Source: Candidatus Dormiibacterota bacterium
GTDB taxonomy: Bacteria > Chloroflexota > Dormibacteria > Dormibacterales > Dormibacteraceae
Assembly (NCBI GenBank): GCA_955652675.1
Contig: CATPBP010000129.1
Span: 1 to 33,733, forward strand
DNA: 33,733 nucleotides
Direction of reading: 5' to 3'
The notes beneath the pieces were generated by a model, which was not told the origin of the DNA, made no database searches, and saw only the letters and a program-made list of their open reading frames with translations. Of this stretch, positions 19,062-28,675 are shown piece by piece. A program made the translations under genes and the position numbers. The first letter of the stretch is position 1. Every line of letters starts with the position of its first letter.

Positions 19062-21503
19062 ATGAAGCTGAGCGGCACCCGAAAGAGCCACGGTCCCTTT
19101 CGGGGACGCCTGTCGGTCCGACGCCTGGCCTGCCTGTTCGTCACGCTCAGCACCGCCTGGGGAGCCTTTTTGCTGGCGGCTCCGGCCGCCGCGGCCACGG
19201 TTTCCGTGGATCCTCAGCTGACCCTCACCCTGGCGCTGCGCTGGGGTCCCAGTTCGATTCCCGGGGCCTGGACGCCCTACGTGGCCACCGTGAAGAACTC
19301 CGGTGGTGCCGACTACACGGGTGACGTGGTTCTGGTGGCCGACCGCAGCGACTTTCGAGGCGCGGGGACCGCGGGCTACCCCGAGTACCGGGCACGAGTC
19401 TCGGTCCTGCGGGGAAGCGAGCGCTCGATCAACTTGTATGTGATCGATCCGCCCAACGGCTACAGCGTCGAGGCTTGGGATGCCACGGGCAAGCGGGTTC
19501 TGGCCAGAGGCCAGCTCTCCAGCCCCAGCCGGGGCGGCTCGGCGCTGGCCATCCTGAGCGACCTGCCGCAGGCCGAGCAGAAGATAAGCGCTCCACTCCA
19601 TGCCAGGAGCCGCCTCGACTCCTCGCTGGCGAGGTTTCCCTCACCGCAGAGCTTTCCGACCAACGCCGTCTACCTGAGCGGCCTGAACGGCATCGTCCTC
19701 GACCAGTTCGACAGCGCTTCGCTGAGCCAGGCGCAGGTGCAGGCCTTGAAGGACTACGTCGGTCTGGGTGGAACCCTCATAGAGGCGGGCGGCCCGGCCT
19801 GGCGGCGCACCCTCCTGCCGCTGCCGGGCGAGCTGCTGCCTCTGCATCCGGTGGCCACCGCAACCGCCTCGCTGAGCGCTCTCAGCCAGCTCGGCGCTGT
19901 GTCCGACGACAGCACCGCCCAGATCGTGACCGGCGAACTCCGGGCCGGCAAGGTCCCCCTGATGGCCGCCGACGGCACGCCGCTCGTGACCGAGAACCAG
20001 GTCGGCGCGGGCAGCGTCATCGAGCTGGCCTTCGACCCCTTCGGAGAGCCGTTCGATAGCGACGTCGAGCTTGCCGGGCTGGTCTGGACCCAGGCCATCA
20101 ATCGCGCTCTGAGCGCCGTCCAGAGCGGCCTTCGGCCCAGCCTCGCAGGTTCGGGCTCCTCTACCAGCCCGGGCAGCCCGCTCGCCCCGCCAGGTGCCTG
20201 GTCTCCGGGATTCGGTACCAATTCGGACACTCTCTTCCAGATCCTGCAGGAGACCCCGGCCGCGGGCCGGCCGCCGGTGGGCCTCCTCGCCGGTCTGTTG
20301 GTGGCCTACGTCCTGCTGAGCGGTCTCCTCAACTACCTGTTCCTGAAGGCTGTGGGCCGTCGCGGCCTGATGTGGTTGACCACCCCGCTCATAGCCCTCA
20401 CGTTCACGGGCGGCGCCTACCTGGCTGGCTTTGGAGCCCGCGGCGGTGACTACTACGTCACCCAGGTCGAAATCCAGCGGCTGGCTCCCGAGGGGGCGGT
20501 CCAGAGCTACGCGTTCGACGGCGTCTTCGCGCCCCGCAAGGGAGACGTGGTGGCCTCCGGGCCGGCCAACTCACTGGTCTCCACCGCGGTCTCCTCGACG
20601 CCCTTCGGCGACAACAACGGGCTGTCGAGAGTGACGGGGGAGGGACGGCCGCAGGTTGTATTTAAGAACGTAACGGTCTGGAACATGAAGCCCCTGCAAA
20701 CGCTGACCGTGTCCCACCCCTACGGTGGCGGCAACCGCCTGATGCCGCTGGAGGCCCACCTGCGCCTGGAGAACGGGCGAATCAAGGGAACGGTTGTCAA
20801 CCACGGGTCCCGGGTCATCAGGAGTCTGAAGCTGGCGGGCGCCAACGGCGCCCAGGCGGCGCTGGTCCAGAGCCTTCCGGCGGGTGGAAGCGTCACCGTG
20901 GATTCCGACCTGAGCCAGGTCCGGGTGCCGCCGACCGTCAGCCAGATCTCGGGCGATGCCGGCCGCGTCACACAGGGTACGGACGGCGCGCGGGACGCGG
21001 TGCTGCGTCTCGCAGCCAGCCAGGCCCTGAGCGGGCGGCAGGGTGAGCTGGCGCTGGTCGGGCTCGCCGCAGGTACTCAGGCCGTCTTGATCGACGGCGG
21101 CCGCTCTTCGCAGGCGGCCACCACGGCGGTGGTGGAGCCTGTGGCACTTGAGTCGGCCGACTCGGTGGCCGGCGCTGCACCGAGGAGCAGGCTGGTCTCC
21201 AGCTTCCTCGGGGATGGCGTCAAACAGATCGACGTCTACGACTTCGACCTTCCGACCGGCATCAAGTCGGGCGCGGCGCTCGGCTACACGTTCATGGATG
21301 GTGTGCAGGCGAAATCCTCCGTTCGGGGGGTCGACGTCTTCGACTGGACGACGCACAGCTGGCGTCCGCTGCCGACGCAGCCGGTCTCAGGCGCCCGGCC
21401 CTCCGCAGCGCTCAACCCTGGAGAGCTCGCCACGGGTACCGTTCGCGTTCGGGTCAACGAAAGCGAGCCAGGGCAGGCCAACCTGGTGCTGAACGATCGG
21501 TGA
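19062..21503 (+). CDS. Exported membrane protein heading the ABC-MoxR-VWA cluster
   Basis: An 813-residue protein with a signal segment (about residues 18-45, ending in a poly-Ala APAAAA stretch), a beta-rich external region, a Rossmann/GATase-like stretch (about 165-330: YLSGLNGIVLD, LKDYVGLGGTLIEAGG), two close membrane spans (about 405-460) and a second beta-rich region to the end. No enzyme residues are recognised; it reads as a large surface or periplasm-side scaffold. The ATG at 19062 follows GGGGAA by about five nt; the earlier in-frame GTG 19017 overlaps a -10-like box. The ABC ATPase starts seven nt after its stop, so it is the first gene of the cluster. Specific role unknown. Confidence 0.8.
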   Translation: MKLSGTRKSHGPFRGRLSVRRLACLFVTLSTAWGAFLLAAPAAAATVSVDPQLTLTLALRWGPSSIPGAWTPYVATVKNSGGADYTGDVVLVADRSDFRGAGTAGYPEYRARVSVLRGSERSINLYVIDPPNGYSVEAWDATGKRVLARGQLSSPSRGGSALAILSDLPQAEQKISAPLHARSRLDSSLARFPSPQSFPTNAVYLSGLNGIVLDQFDSASLSQAQVQALKDYVGLGGTLIEAGGPAWRRTLLPLPGELLPLHPVATATASLSALSQLGAVSDDSTAQIVTGELRAGKVPLMAADGTPLVTENQVGAGSVIELAFDPFGEPFDSDVELAGLVWTQAINRALSAVQSGLRPSLAGSGSSTSPGSPLAPPGAWSPGFGTNSDTLFQILQETPAAGRPPVGLLAGLLVAYVLLSGLLNYLFLKAVGRRGLMWLTTPLIALTFTGGAYLAGFGARGGDYYVTQVEIQRLAPEGAVQSYAFDGVFAPRKGDVVASGPANSLVSTAVSSTPFGDNNGLSRVTGEGRPQVVFKNVTVWNMKPLQTLTVSHPYGGGNRLMPLEAHLRLENGRIKGTVVNHGSRVIRSLKLAGANGAQAALVQSLPAGGSVTVDSDLSQVRVPPTVSQISGDAGRVTQGTDGARDAVLRLAASQALSGRQGELALVGLAAGTQAVLIDGGRSSQAATTAVVEPVALESADSVAGAAPRSRLVSSFLGDGVKQIDVYDFDLPTGIKSGAALGYTFMDGVQAKSSVRGVDVFDWTTHSWRPLPTQPVSGARPSAALNPGELATGTVRVRVNESEPGQANLVLNDR

Positions 21504-21510
21504 GGTTGGA

Positions 21511-22449
21511 ATGATCGCCGTCGAAGGTCTGCACAAGAGCTATGGCGGCCGAGTCGCCTTGAAAGAGGTCGACTTCAGCGTGCCGGAGGGCGAGATCTTC
21601 GGATTCGTGGGGCCCAACGGGGCTGGCAAGACCACGACCATTCGCATCCTGGCCACCCTGGCCACGGCCGACGCCGGCACCGCCTCGATCGGGGGCATCC
21701 CGGTGAGTGAGGACCCCTACGGGGTGCGTCAGCTTATCGGCTACATGCCGGACTTCTTTGGCGTCTACGATCGCCTCACTGCTGAGGAGTACCTGGAGTT
21801 CTACGCCGCCTGTCACGGGGTGCCCAGACGGCGCCGGCGCCAGGTGGCGACCGAGCTCCTCGAGCTGGTCGACCTGGCCGATCGGGCGGGCGACCAGGTG
21901 GACACGCTCAGCCGCGGCATGAAGCAGCGCCTCTGCCTCGCCAGAGCTCTCGTCCACGACCCGCAGGTGCTTCTACTGGACGAGCCGGCCTCCGGCCTGG
22001 ATCCTCGGGCGCGGGTCGAGATGCGTGAGCTCATCCGGGAGCTGCGCCGGATGGGAAAGACGATCCTGGTCTCGAGTCACATCCTGCCGGAGCTGGAGGA
22101 GCTCTGCACCTGGGTCGGCTTCATCGACGAGGGCCGGATGGTGGCGGCCGGTCCGATGAGCGAGGTGCGCAACCAGGTCATCAGCGGCCGCCGCCTCCGG
22201 ATCGAGCTCGTGGACGACGACTCGGACGCGTCGCTGGCGGCGGAGAAGGTGATCCGGTCCCGCCCGGGTGTGATCGGGGTCGACTTCGTCGATTCGGGTC
22301 TCCAGATCCTGGTGGAGGACAGCTTCGCGGACCAGGACCTGCTCAGCGACCTGGTGCGCCGAGGCATTGCAGTTCGTTCCTTCGCTCAGATAACCGGCGA
22401 CCTGGCGGAGGCCTTTCTGCGTCTCACCGGTCCGGAGGGCGAAGCTTGA
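21511..22449 (+). CDS. ABC transporter ATP-binding protein
   Basis: A 312-residue ABC ATPase of the multidrug/ABC-2 class. Walker A is GPNGAGKTT (Lys40), the Q-loop region is IGYMPDFFGVYDRLT, the signature is LSRGMKQRL, Walker B is VLLLDEPASGLDP (Asp157, Glu158), and the H-loop is LVSSHIL. A C-terminal extension of about 80 residues after the nucleotide-binding domain is usual in this class. It powers the permease encoded next; its TGA overlaps that gene's TTG by four bases. The transported substrate cannot be told. Confidence 0.95.
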   Translation: MIAVEGLHKSYGGRVALKEVDFSVPEGEIFGFVGPNGAGKTTTIRILATLATADAGTASIGGIPVSEDPYGVRQLIGYMPDFFGVYDRLTAEEYLEFYAACHGVPRRRRRQVATELLELVDLADRAGDQVDTLSRGMKQRLCLARALVHDPQVLLLDEPASGLDPRARVEMRELIRELRRMGKTILVSSHILPELEELCTWVGFIDEGRMVAAGPMSEVRNQVISGRRLRIELVDDDSDASLAAEKVIRSRPGVIGVDFVDSGLQILVEDSFADQDLLSDLVRRGIAVRSFAQITGDLAEAFLRLTGPEGEA

Positions 22450-23393
22450 GTACCTGGGAAAAGGCCATCACCCTGGTCGACAACCCGCTCATCGTCAAGG
22501 ACGCCGTCTCCCGGATGCGTTCCTGGCGGGCACCCGTGGTGCTGACCCTCTACCTCAGCCTTCTCGCCGCATTCGGATACTCCGTCTTTCTCATCGAGGC
22601 GATCTCGGCCGGGTCGCACACCGGCGCAGCCCAGATCGGGGGCACCGTCTTCAGCTGGCTCACCTTCTTCCAGCTCACGCTTGTCTGCCTGTTCGCCCCA
22701 GCCATGGCAGCCGGGGCAGTGAGCGGTGAGAGAGAGCGGCAGACCTTCGACGTGCTCCTGGTCAGTCGCGTGACCGCTCTCGGCATCATCTGGGGCAAGC
22801 TGGTGGCCTCTGTCGCCTTCATGCTCCTCCTGATCCTGGGAGCCCTGCCTCTTTTCGCCGCGGTCTTCCTCTTCGGGGGTATCGACTTCGAGCAGTTCGT
22901 CGTCACCCAGCTGGTTACGGTGAGCACCGCCATAACCATCGGAGCCGTCTCCGTCTTCTTGAGCTCGGCCTTTCGTCGCACGCTGCCATCCACCGTGGCG
23001 GCCTACGGCTGTGCTTTCGCAGGTCTAGTGGGAACTCTGCTGGTCGGCTCGATGCTCTCGATCCTGATCGCGGACCGGCAGGTAAGCGCCGACGTCCACC
23101 CGCTCGAGTTCACCAACCCGATATACGCGCTCTATATGGTCCTCGACAGCCCGAACGGCGCGGGGATGCACCTGGGCAGACTTCTCCAGCTGCTCGTGCT
23201 GGCCCCTGGCGGGCCGAACTCTGCCGGCCCTAGTCTTGAACCTTGGCAAGGAACGCTTCTCGCCCAGCTGGCGATCATCGCCCTCTCCGTGTACGGGGCC
23301 GTGCGGCTGGTCGGCGGCCACCGGGCGCCGCAACCACGCCCGCGCACCGGCGACGAGACCGAGGGCGTTGTACCTGAGGAGGAGCAGGCGTGA
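22446..23393 (+). CDS. ABC-2 type transporter permease
   Basis: A 315-residue integral membrane protein with about six membrane spans, starting near residue 28 (VVLTLYLSLLAAFGYSVFL). The string VSGERERQTFDVLLVSRVTALGIIWGKL matches the conserved cytoplasmic coupling region of ABC-2 permeases (E..rgT...ll..P.s...i..gK). The TTG start lies in a TTGA overlap with the ATPase stop. It forms a transporter with the upstream ATPase. This ABC-permease pair placed before a MoxR gene is also seen in other phyla, with unknown cargo. Confidence 0.9.
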   Translation: MSTWEKAITLVDNPLIVKDAVSRMRSWRAPVVLTLYLSLLAAFGYSVFLIEAISAGSHTGAAQIGGTVFSWLTFFQLTLVCLFAPAMAAGAVSGERERQTFDVLLVSRVTALGIIWGKLVASVAFMLLLILGALPLFAAVFLFGGIDFEQFVVTQLVTVSTAITIGAVSVFLSSAFRRTLPSTVAAYGCAFAGLVGTLLVGSMLSILIADRQVSADVHPLEFTNPIYALYMVLDSPNGAGMHLGRLLQLLVLAPGGPNSAGPSLEPWQGTLLAQLAIIALSVYGAVRLVGGHRAPQPRPRTGDETEGVVPEEEQA

Positions 23394-24975
23394 ACCCGGT
23401 TCGTAAGCTGCTCGGGCAGGTGCGCTCCCGGATGGTCGGGGAGGAGGCGCTCCGCTGGTCGGCCAATGGAGCGGCCCTGGCCGCCGTTGGCGCACTGGCC
23501 TCCGAGATCACCTTCCGCCGCTGGCCGCTGGATCCGCAATGGCCGCTACTCGCCTTCTGGGTCCTGATCGGGGCAGTAGTCGCCACCGTCGGCTGGCGGC
23601 GAGCCTGGCCGTCCTGGACCGAGGTGGCCCGATTCGCCGACTCCGGGCTGAGTGGGCGGGACCGGTTGGTCACGGCCCTCGAGTTCGCCGGGGAAGGTGG
23701 CTGGCTCTACCAGCGCCAGCGGCAGGACGCAGCCCTCTTTGCCGGGGCCGCGCGACTGACCGACCTCGGGCCCTTCAACTGGCCCTGGCGGACGCTTGCG
23801 ATCGCCATCGCGACAGCTGTTGCCACCGCGGTCCTCGCGTTGCTGCCGAATCCCGCGGTGCAGCAGCTGCGGCAGCATCGAGCGGCGGTGGCGGCTCAAG
23901 ATCGCGCCGGGGACCAGGTCGGCGCCATCGCAAGGCAGGCGGCGGCACAGAGCCGCCCGGGAGAGGATCCGCAGAAGCGGCAGGCGCTGACCCAGGATCT
24001 GCAGAAGGCATCCGACGCTGTCAGGAAGGCGCCCGACCCTCAATCGGCGCTGGCCTCTTTGAGCCAGGCTCAAGACCAGCTCCGGCAGCTGCAGGATCCG
24101 GCCCTGGGCACCAAGCAGGACGCCGCTGCGGGCGCAGGAAGGACGCTAGCCGGCAACCCGCAAGCATCGAAGGCAGGAGCCGCGCTGGCCGGCCAGGATA
24201 TGAAGTCCGCTCAGAGCGAGCTGAACAACCTCACCCAGTCGCTGCCCAGCCTCAGCCAGCAGCAGCAGCAACAGCTGGCTGACTCTCTGGCCCAGGCCTC
24301 TTCCTCTGCGAGCGGGGATCCGAAGCTTCAGCAATCCTTGAAGAAGGCCTCCGATGCGCTCAAGAAGGGAGACGTCCCGACCGCTCAACAGGCGCTCCAG
24401 CAGGCAGCGCAGGAGTCACAGTCGGTAAAGGCGTCCGAAGACTTCCAGGGCGACGTCAACCAGGCCGTCAACGGTCTCCAGCAGGCGAAGGCGCCGCTCG
24501 CCCAGCAAGCCTCCGGTCAGACCGGGCAGGGCCAGGATCAGGGTCAAGGCGCCCAGGGTCAAGGCGCTCAGAGCCAGGCTGCTCAGGGCCAGGCCGGCGC
24601 AGGCCAGGCAGCAGGCGCTCCGGCGCAGGGAGGCCAGGGCCAGGGCGCCCCGACCCAGGGCCAGAGCCAGAGCGCCCAGGGCCAGGGCTCCTCAGGCGGC
24701 ACGGGCTCGGGTGGCAGCGGCTCGGGCGGCGGTAGCGGCACGGCAGGTTCCAAGCCGGCGGCTGGATCAGAGAAGGTGTACGTCCCCGGGCAGGCGCAAG
24801 GAGTCTCCGGAAATGGAACGCCCGACGGGTCGGGGCAGGGCGTCCAGAACGGGCTGCTGCCGTACGACCAGGTGCTTGGTCAGTACCAGGACGCGGCGTT
24901 GAGCCAGGTCAATCGAGCCGACATCCCCGAACAGGAGCGTCAGCTGGTTCAGCAGTACTTCAACAACCTGTCCAG

Positions 24976-24979
<4 letters not shown>
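23390..24979 (+). CDS. Membrane protein with long Gln/Gly-rich tail
   Basis: A 529-residue protein. Three N-terminal membrane spans (about 20-43, 50-70 and 128-152) are followed by a long Ala/Gln-rich, probably helical region (about 155-370, with repeated QDL.KASDA-like and SQQQQQ segments). A low-complexity Gln/Gly/Ala/Ser region (about 375-460) comes next, then a more ordered C-terminus (PYDQVLGQYQ, IPEQERQLVQQYF). The ordered end suggests a conserved docking piece. No known domain is recognised. The GTG start overlaps the permease stop by four bases, and its own stop overlaps the MoxR start by four bases. It probably links the transporter half and the MoxR half of the cluster, which is inference. 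Confidence 0.85.
24515..24765 (+). repeat. Degenerate CAGGGC/GGCGCC repeat tract encoding Gln/Gly linker
   Basis: Imperfect repeats of CAGGGCCAG and CAAGGCGCC encode QGQ, AQG and SQS units, then GGTGSGGSG. Such tracts change in length by slippage. Confidence 0.75.
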
Positions 24980-25963
<984 letters not shown>

Positions 25964-25980
<17 letters not shown>

Positions 25981-26821
25981 GCTGAACCTGCTGGGCCGGT
26001 TGGACCTCGCCTACGGACGGCCGCAGAGCGGCCTCTACGCAGGAGAGCGAAGGTCGCCTCGGGCGGCCCGCTCACCCGAGTTCTCCGACTTCCGGCCATA
26101 CGTGAGCGGCGACGACTTCAGGCAGATCGACTGGAGCGCCTTCGCCCGTTTCGAGAAGCTGATGTTGCGGCTGTATGTGGCCGAAGAGGAAGCCTGCCTC
26201 AACGTCGTGCTGGACTGCAGCGGGTCGATGGGGCTGGGGGAGCCACCCAAATGGACGGCGGCCCGCCGGCTCGCCGCGGGCCTCTCCTTCATGGGCCTGT
26301 CCGCCATGGACCGGGTGCAGGTGGGCGGCCTGGGCGGACGGCACCTACCCCCGGTGCGGGGAAGGGACGGGGTCTCGCGGGTCTGGCGATTTCTCGAGAG
26401 CCTGGAGGTGGGTGGGGAGGCCGGACCTCAAGACCTGATCCAGCTGCGCTGGCTTCGTCCGGGGCTCACCGTCGTGATCTCCGACTGCCTGGCGGACCAG
26501 GGGAGCTGGGGACCCGGGCTGGCCAGCCTGCGCGCCCGCCGCCAGGAGCCGGTTCTCTGGCAGGTGCTGGCGCCGGACGAGGAGGAGCCGCCCATCTCCG
26601 GTGATCTGAAGCTGGTGGACGTGGAGAGCGGGCGGGCACGGGAGCTGACGATAACTCCGCGGCTTCTGGGCGAGTACCGCCGGGCGCTGGCGGAGCATCG
26701 AGAGACGCTGGCCCGGGCTGCCCGTGGTGCGGCCGGCCGGTTTCTCCACTCGAACAGCGCCGAGGACCTGGAGACCACGATGCTGGCCGGTCTCCGCGCG
26801 GGAGCCATAAGGCGCGGATGA
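25964..26821 (+). CDS. DUF58 VWA-like protein
   Basis: A 285-residue DUF58 protein, the standard partner of MoxR. The family signature is FSDFRPYVSGDDFRQIDWSA, followed by ARFEKLMLRLYVAEEE. A VWA fold follows with an intact MIDAS motif DCSGS (Asp84, Ser86, Ser88). No membrane segment is seen, so it should be cytoplasmic and couple MoxR to the membrane VWA proteins. Its start lies inside the MoxR gene and its stop overlaps the next start by four bases. Confidence 0.94.
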
Positions 26822-28626
26822 ACTTCCTGGTGCCGGTGGCCGCCCTCGCCCTGGTCAGCCTGCCCGCCATCGTGCTGCTCTACTTCCTCAAGGTCAGGAG
26901 GCCGGAGGTGAGGGTCGCCACGCTCATGTTCTGGCGGCCCCACGTAGCCGACCGCCAGGCCAACGCGCCCTGGCAGCGGCTGCGTCCGGGCCTGCTCCTT
27001 CTCCTTCAACTGCTGGCCGCCCTGCTGCTGGCGCTGGGCCTGATGCGTCCGGGACTGATCGGCGCTGCCGGCATCGCCTCGACCACCGTTGTGATGATCG
27101 ACGCCTCACCGAGCATGGAGGCGACGGACGTGAAGCCAAGCCGTTTCCTGGCCGCGGTCGACCGGGCCAGGTCGATTGCCGGCCAGATGAAGCCCGGCCA
27201 GGAGATGGCGGTCATCCTACTGGGAGAACACGCCCAGCTGCTCAGCCCGCCGACCGGCGACTCCCAGAGCCTGCACGCGGCGCTGGATCGAGCACGGCCA
27301 GGGGGAACCGCCGGCGATTTCGCCGAAGGCGTCTCGCTTGCCAACTCGATTCTGGCGGGAAAGCCGGGAGGCTCCGTCCAGCTGATAAGCGACGGTCACA
27401 GCAAACCGCCCTCCTCGCCGCCCCGTATAGCCGGCGAGTTCACCTACCTGCCGGTGGGCGCCAGTGGTGAGAACGCAGGTATCGAGACGCTCAGCCGCTC
27501 TCCCAGCGGCTCCGTTTTCATGCGCCTCGCCAACTACGGACGCGGCGCTCGAGAGCTGAAGGTGGAGATGTTCGCGGACGGCCACCTGGTGGACGTTCTC
27601 CCGACGCGCTTGGAGGGAAACTCCACAGCAGATCTGAACTGGGCCCGATTGCCGGCAAAAACGCAGCTGCTCGAAGCCAGGCTCACCCCGGGCGATGCTC
27701 TGGCGATCGACGACTCCGCCTGGCTGGTGATCGCCGAACCACCCAAGCACAGCGTGCTGCTGGTCACCTCCGAGAACGGCTTTCTCCAGCGCGCGCTGGC
27801 GCTGAGAACCGGCCTGGACGTCACCACGGCAAAGCCAGGACAGGAGAAGGCCGGCCGCTACGACCTTTACATCTATGACGGCTACCTGCCCCCCGGCAAG
27901 CTGGCCGGGCCCGCGCTGCTGATCAATCCGCCTTCCGGCGGCGGTCCGGTACCCGTCGGGAACCAGCTCGATCCCGGCGGAGTGCTGCCTGGGAACGTCC
28001 GCGACCCACTCCTCAGGGACGTATCACTCAAGGACGTCCACGTTCAGTCGGCATCCGCTCTGAAGGAGCCGCCGCCGGGGTGGCGGACCGTGATCGGGGC
28101 CGCCGCGGATCCCCTTCTGCTGGTCCACGACGACGAGCCGAAGGGAGCCGTGATGACCTTCGATCTCCACCACTCGGACCTGCCGCTGCGGGCTGCCTTC
28201 CCCATCCTCACCCAGAACCTGCTCTCATACCTGCTGCCCGGTGGCTTCGAGAACCAGGTCTTCAATCCTGGCCAGGCCGTCGCGCTGGCCGCGGAGCCGG
28301 ACGCCAGGGTGCTGGAAGTCACTCGTCCGGACGGTGGCAAGAGCCGCCTGACGCCGCCGTTCCCGCCCTTCCGCGACACGCTCCTGACCGGCGTCTACAC
28401 AGTGCGGCAGGAGCTCCCCGGGGGGAGCCGGCTGAGTCACTTCGTGGTCCAGCTGCAGGACCCGCTCATGGCTCGCATCGCCCCAGGCGCCGCTCCGGCC
28501 ATTCAGCAGGCGCCCAAACCGGCTGGATTGCTGCCCCGCGGCACCATCGAGATCTGGCCCTGGCTGGTCGGGATCGCGCTGGCGCTGCTGGCTGCCGAGT
28601 GGGTCGTATACCTGAGGGGGCGCTAG
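26818..28626 (+). CDS. BatA-like VWA membrane protein
   Basis: A 602-residue protein. The N-terminus has the BatA pattern of two membrane spans (about 3-23 and 60-80) enclosing the family segment LKVRRPEVRVATLMFW. A VWA domain follows (about 88-210) with intact MIDAS residues DASPS (Asp95, Ser97, Ser99), then an Ig-like region, a GATase-like stretch (about 300-470) and a C-terminal span (about 578-598). The VWA domain should lie outside the membrane, in line with Bat proteins. It is the first of two adjacent VWA proteins; the second differs in length and layout, so they are not simple duplicates. A 49-nt gap separates them. Confidence 0.9.
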   Translation: MNFLVPVAALALVSLPAIVLLYFLKVRRPEVRVATLMFWRPHVADRQANAPWQRLRPGLLLLLQLLAALLLALGLMRPGLIGAAGIASTTVVMIDASPSMEATDVKPSRFLAAVDRARSIAGQMKPGQEMAVILLGEHAQLLSPPTGDSQSLHAALDRARPGGTAGDFAEGVSLANSILAGKPGGSVQLISDGHSKPPSSPPRIAGEFTYLPVGASGENAGIETLSRSPSGSVFMRLANYGRGARELKVEMFADGHLVDVLPTRLEGNSTADLNWARLPAKTQLLEARLTPGDALAIDDSAWLVIAEPPKHSVLLVTSENGFLQRALALRTGLDVTTAKPGQEKAGRYDLYIYDGYLPPGKLAGPALLINPPSGGGPVPVGNQLDPGGVLPGNVRDPLLRDVSLKDVHVQSASALKEPPPGWRTVIGAAADPLLLVHDDEPKGAVMTFDLHHSDLPLRAAFPILTQNLLSYLLPGGFENQVFNPGQAVALAAEPDARVLEVTRPDGGKSRLTPPFPPFRDTLLTGVYTVRQELPGGSRLSHFVVQLQDPLMARIAPGAAPAIQQAPKPAGLLPRGTIEIWPWLVGIALALLAAEWVVYLRGR

Positions 28627-28675
28627 CGGCCATGACAGGCAGCCTGGCCCTGGGCCTCGAAGGAGAAGGGGGTTC

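Noticed and set aside
24240..24765. Possible CRISPR or satellite array
   Set aside because: The repeats are imperfect, codon-sized and in frame with a Gln/Gly-rich protein; there are no unique spacers.
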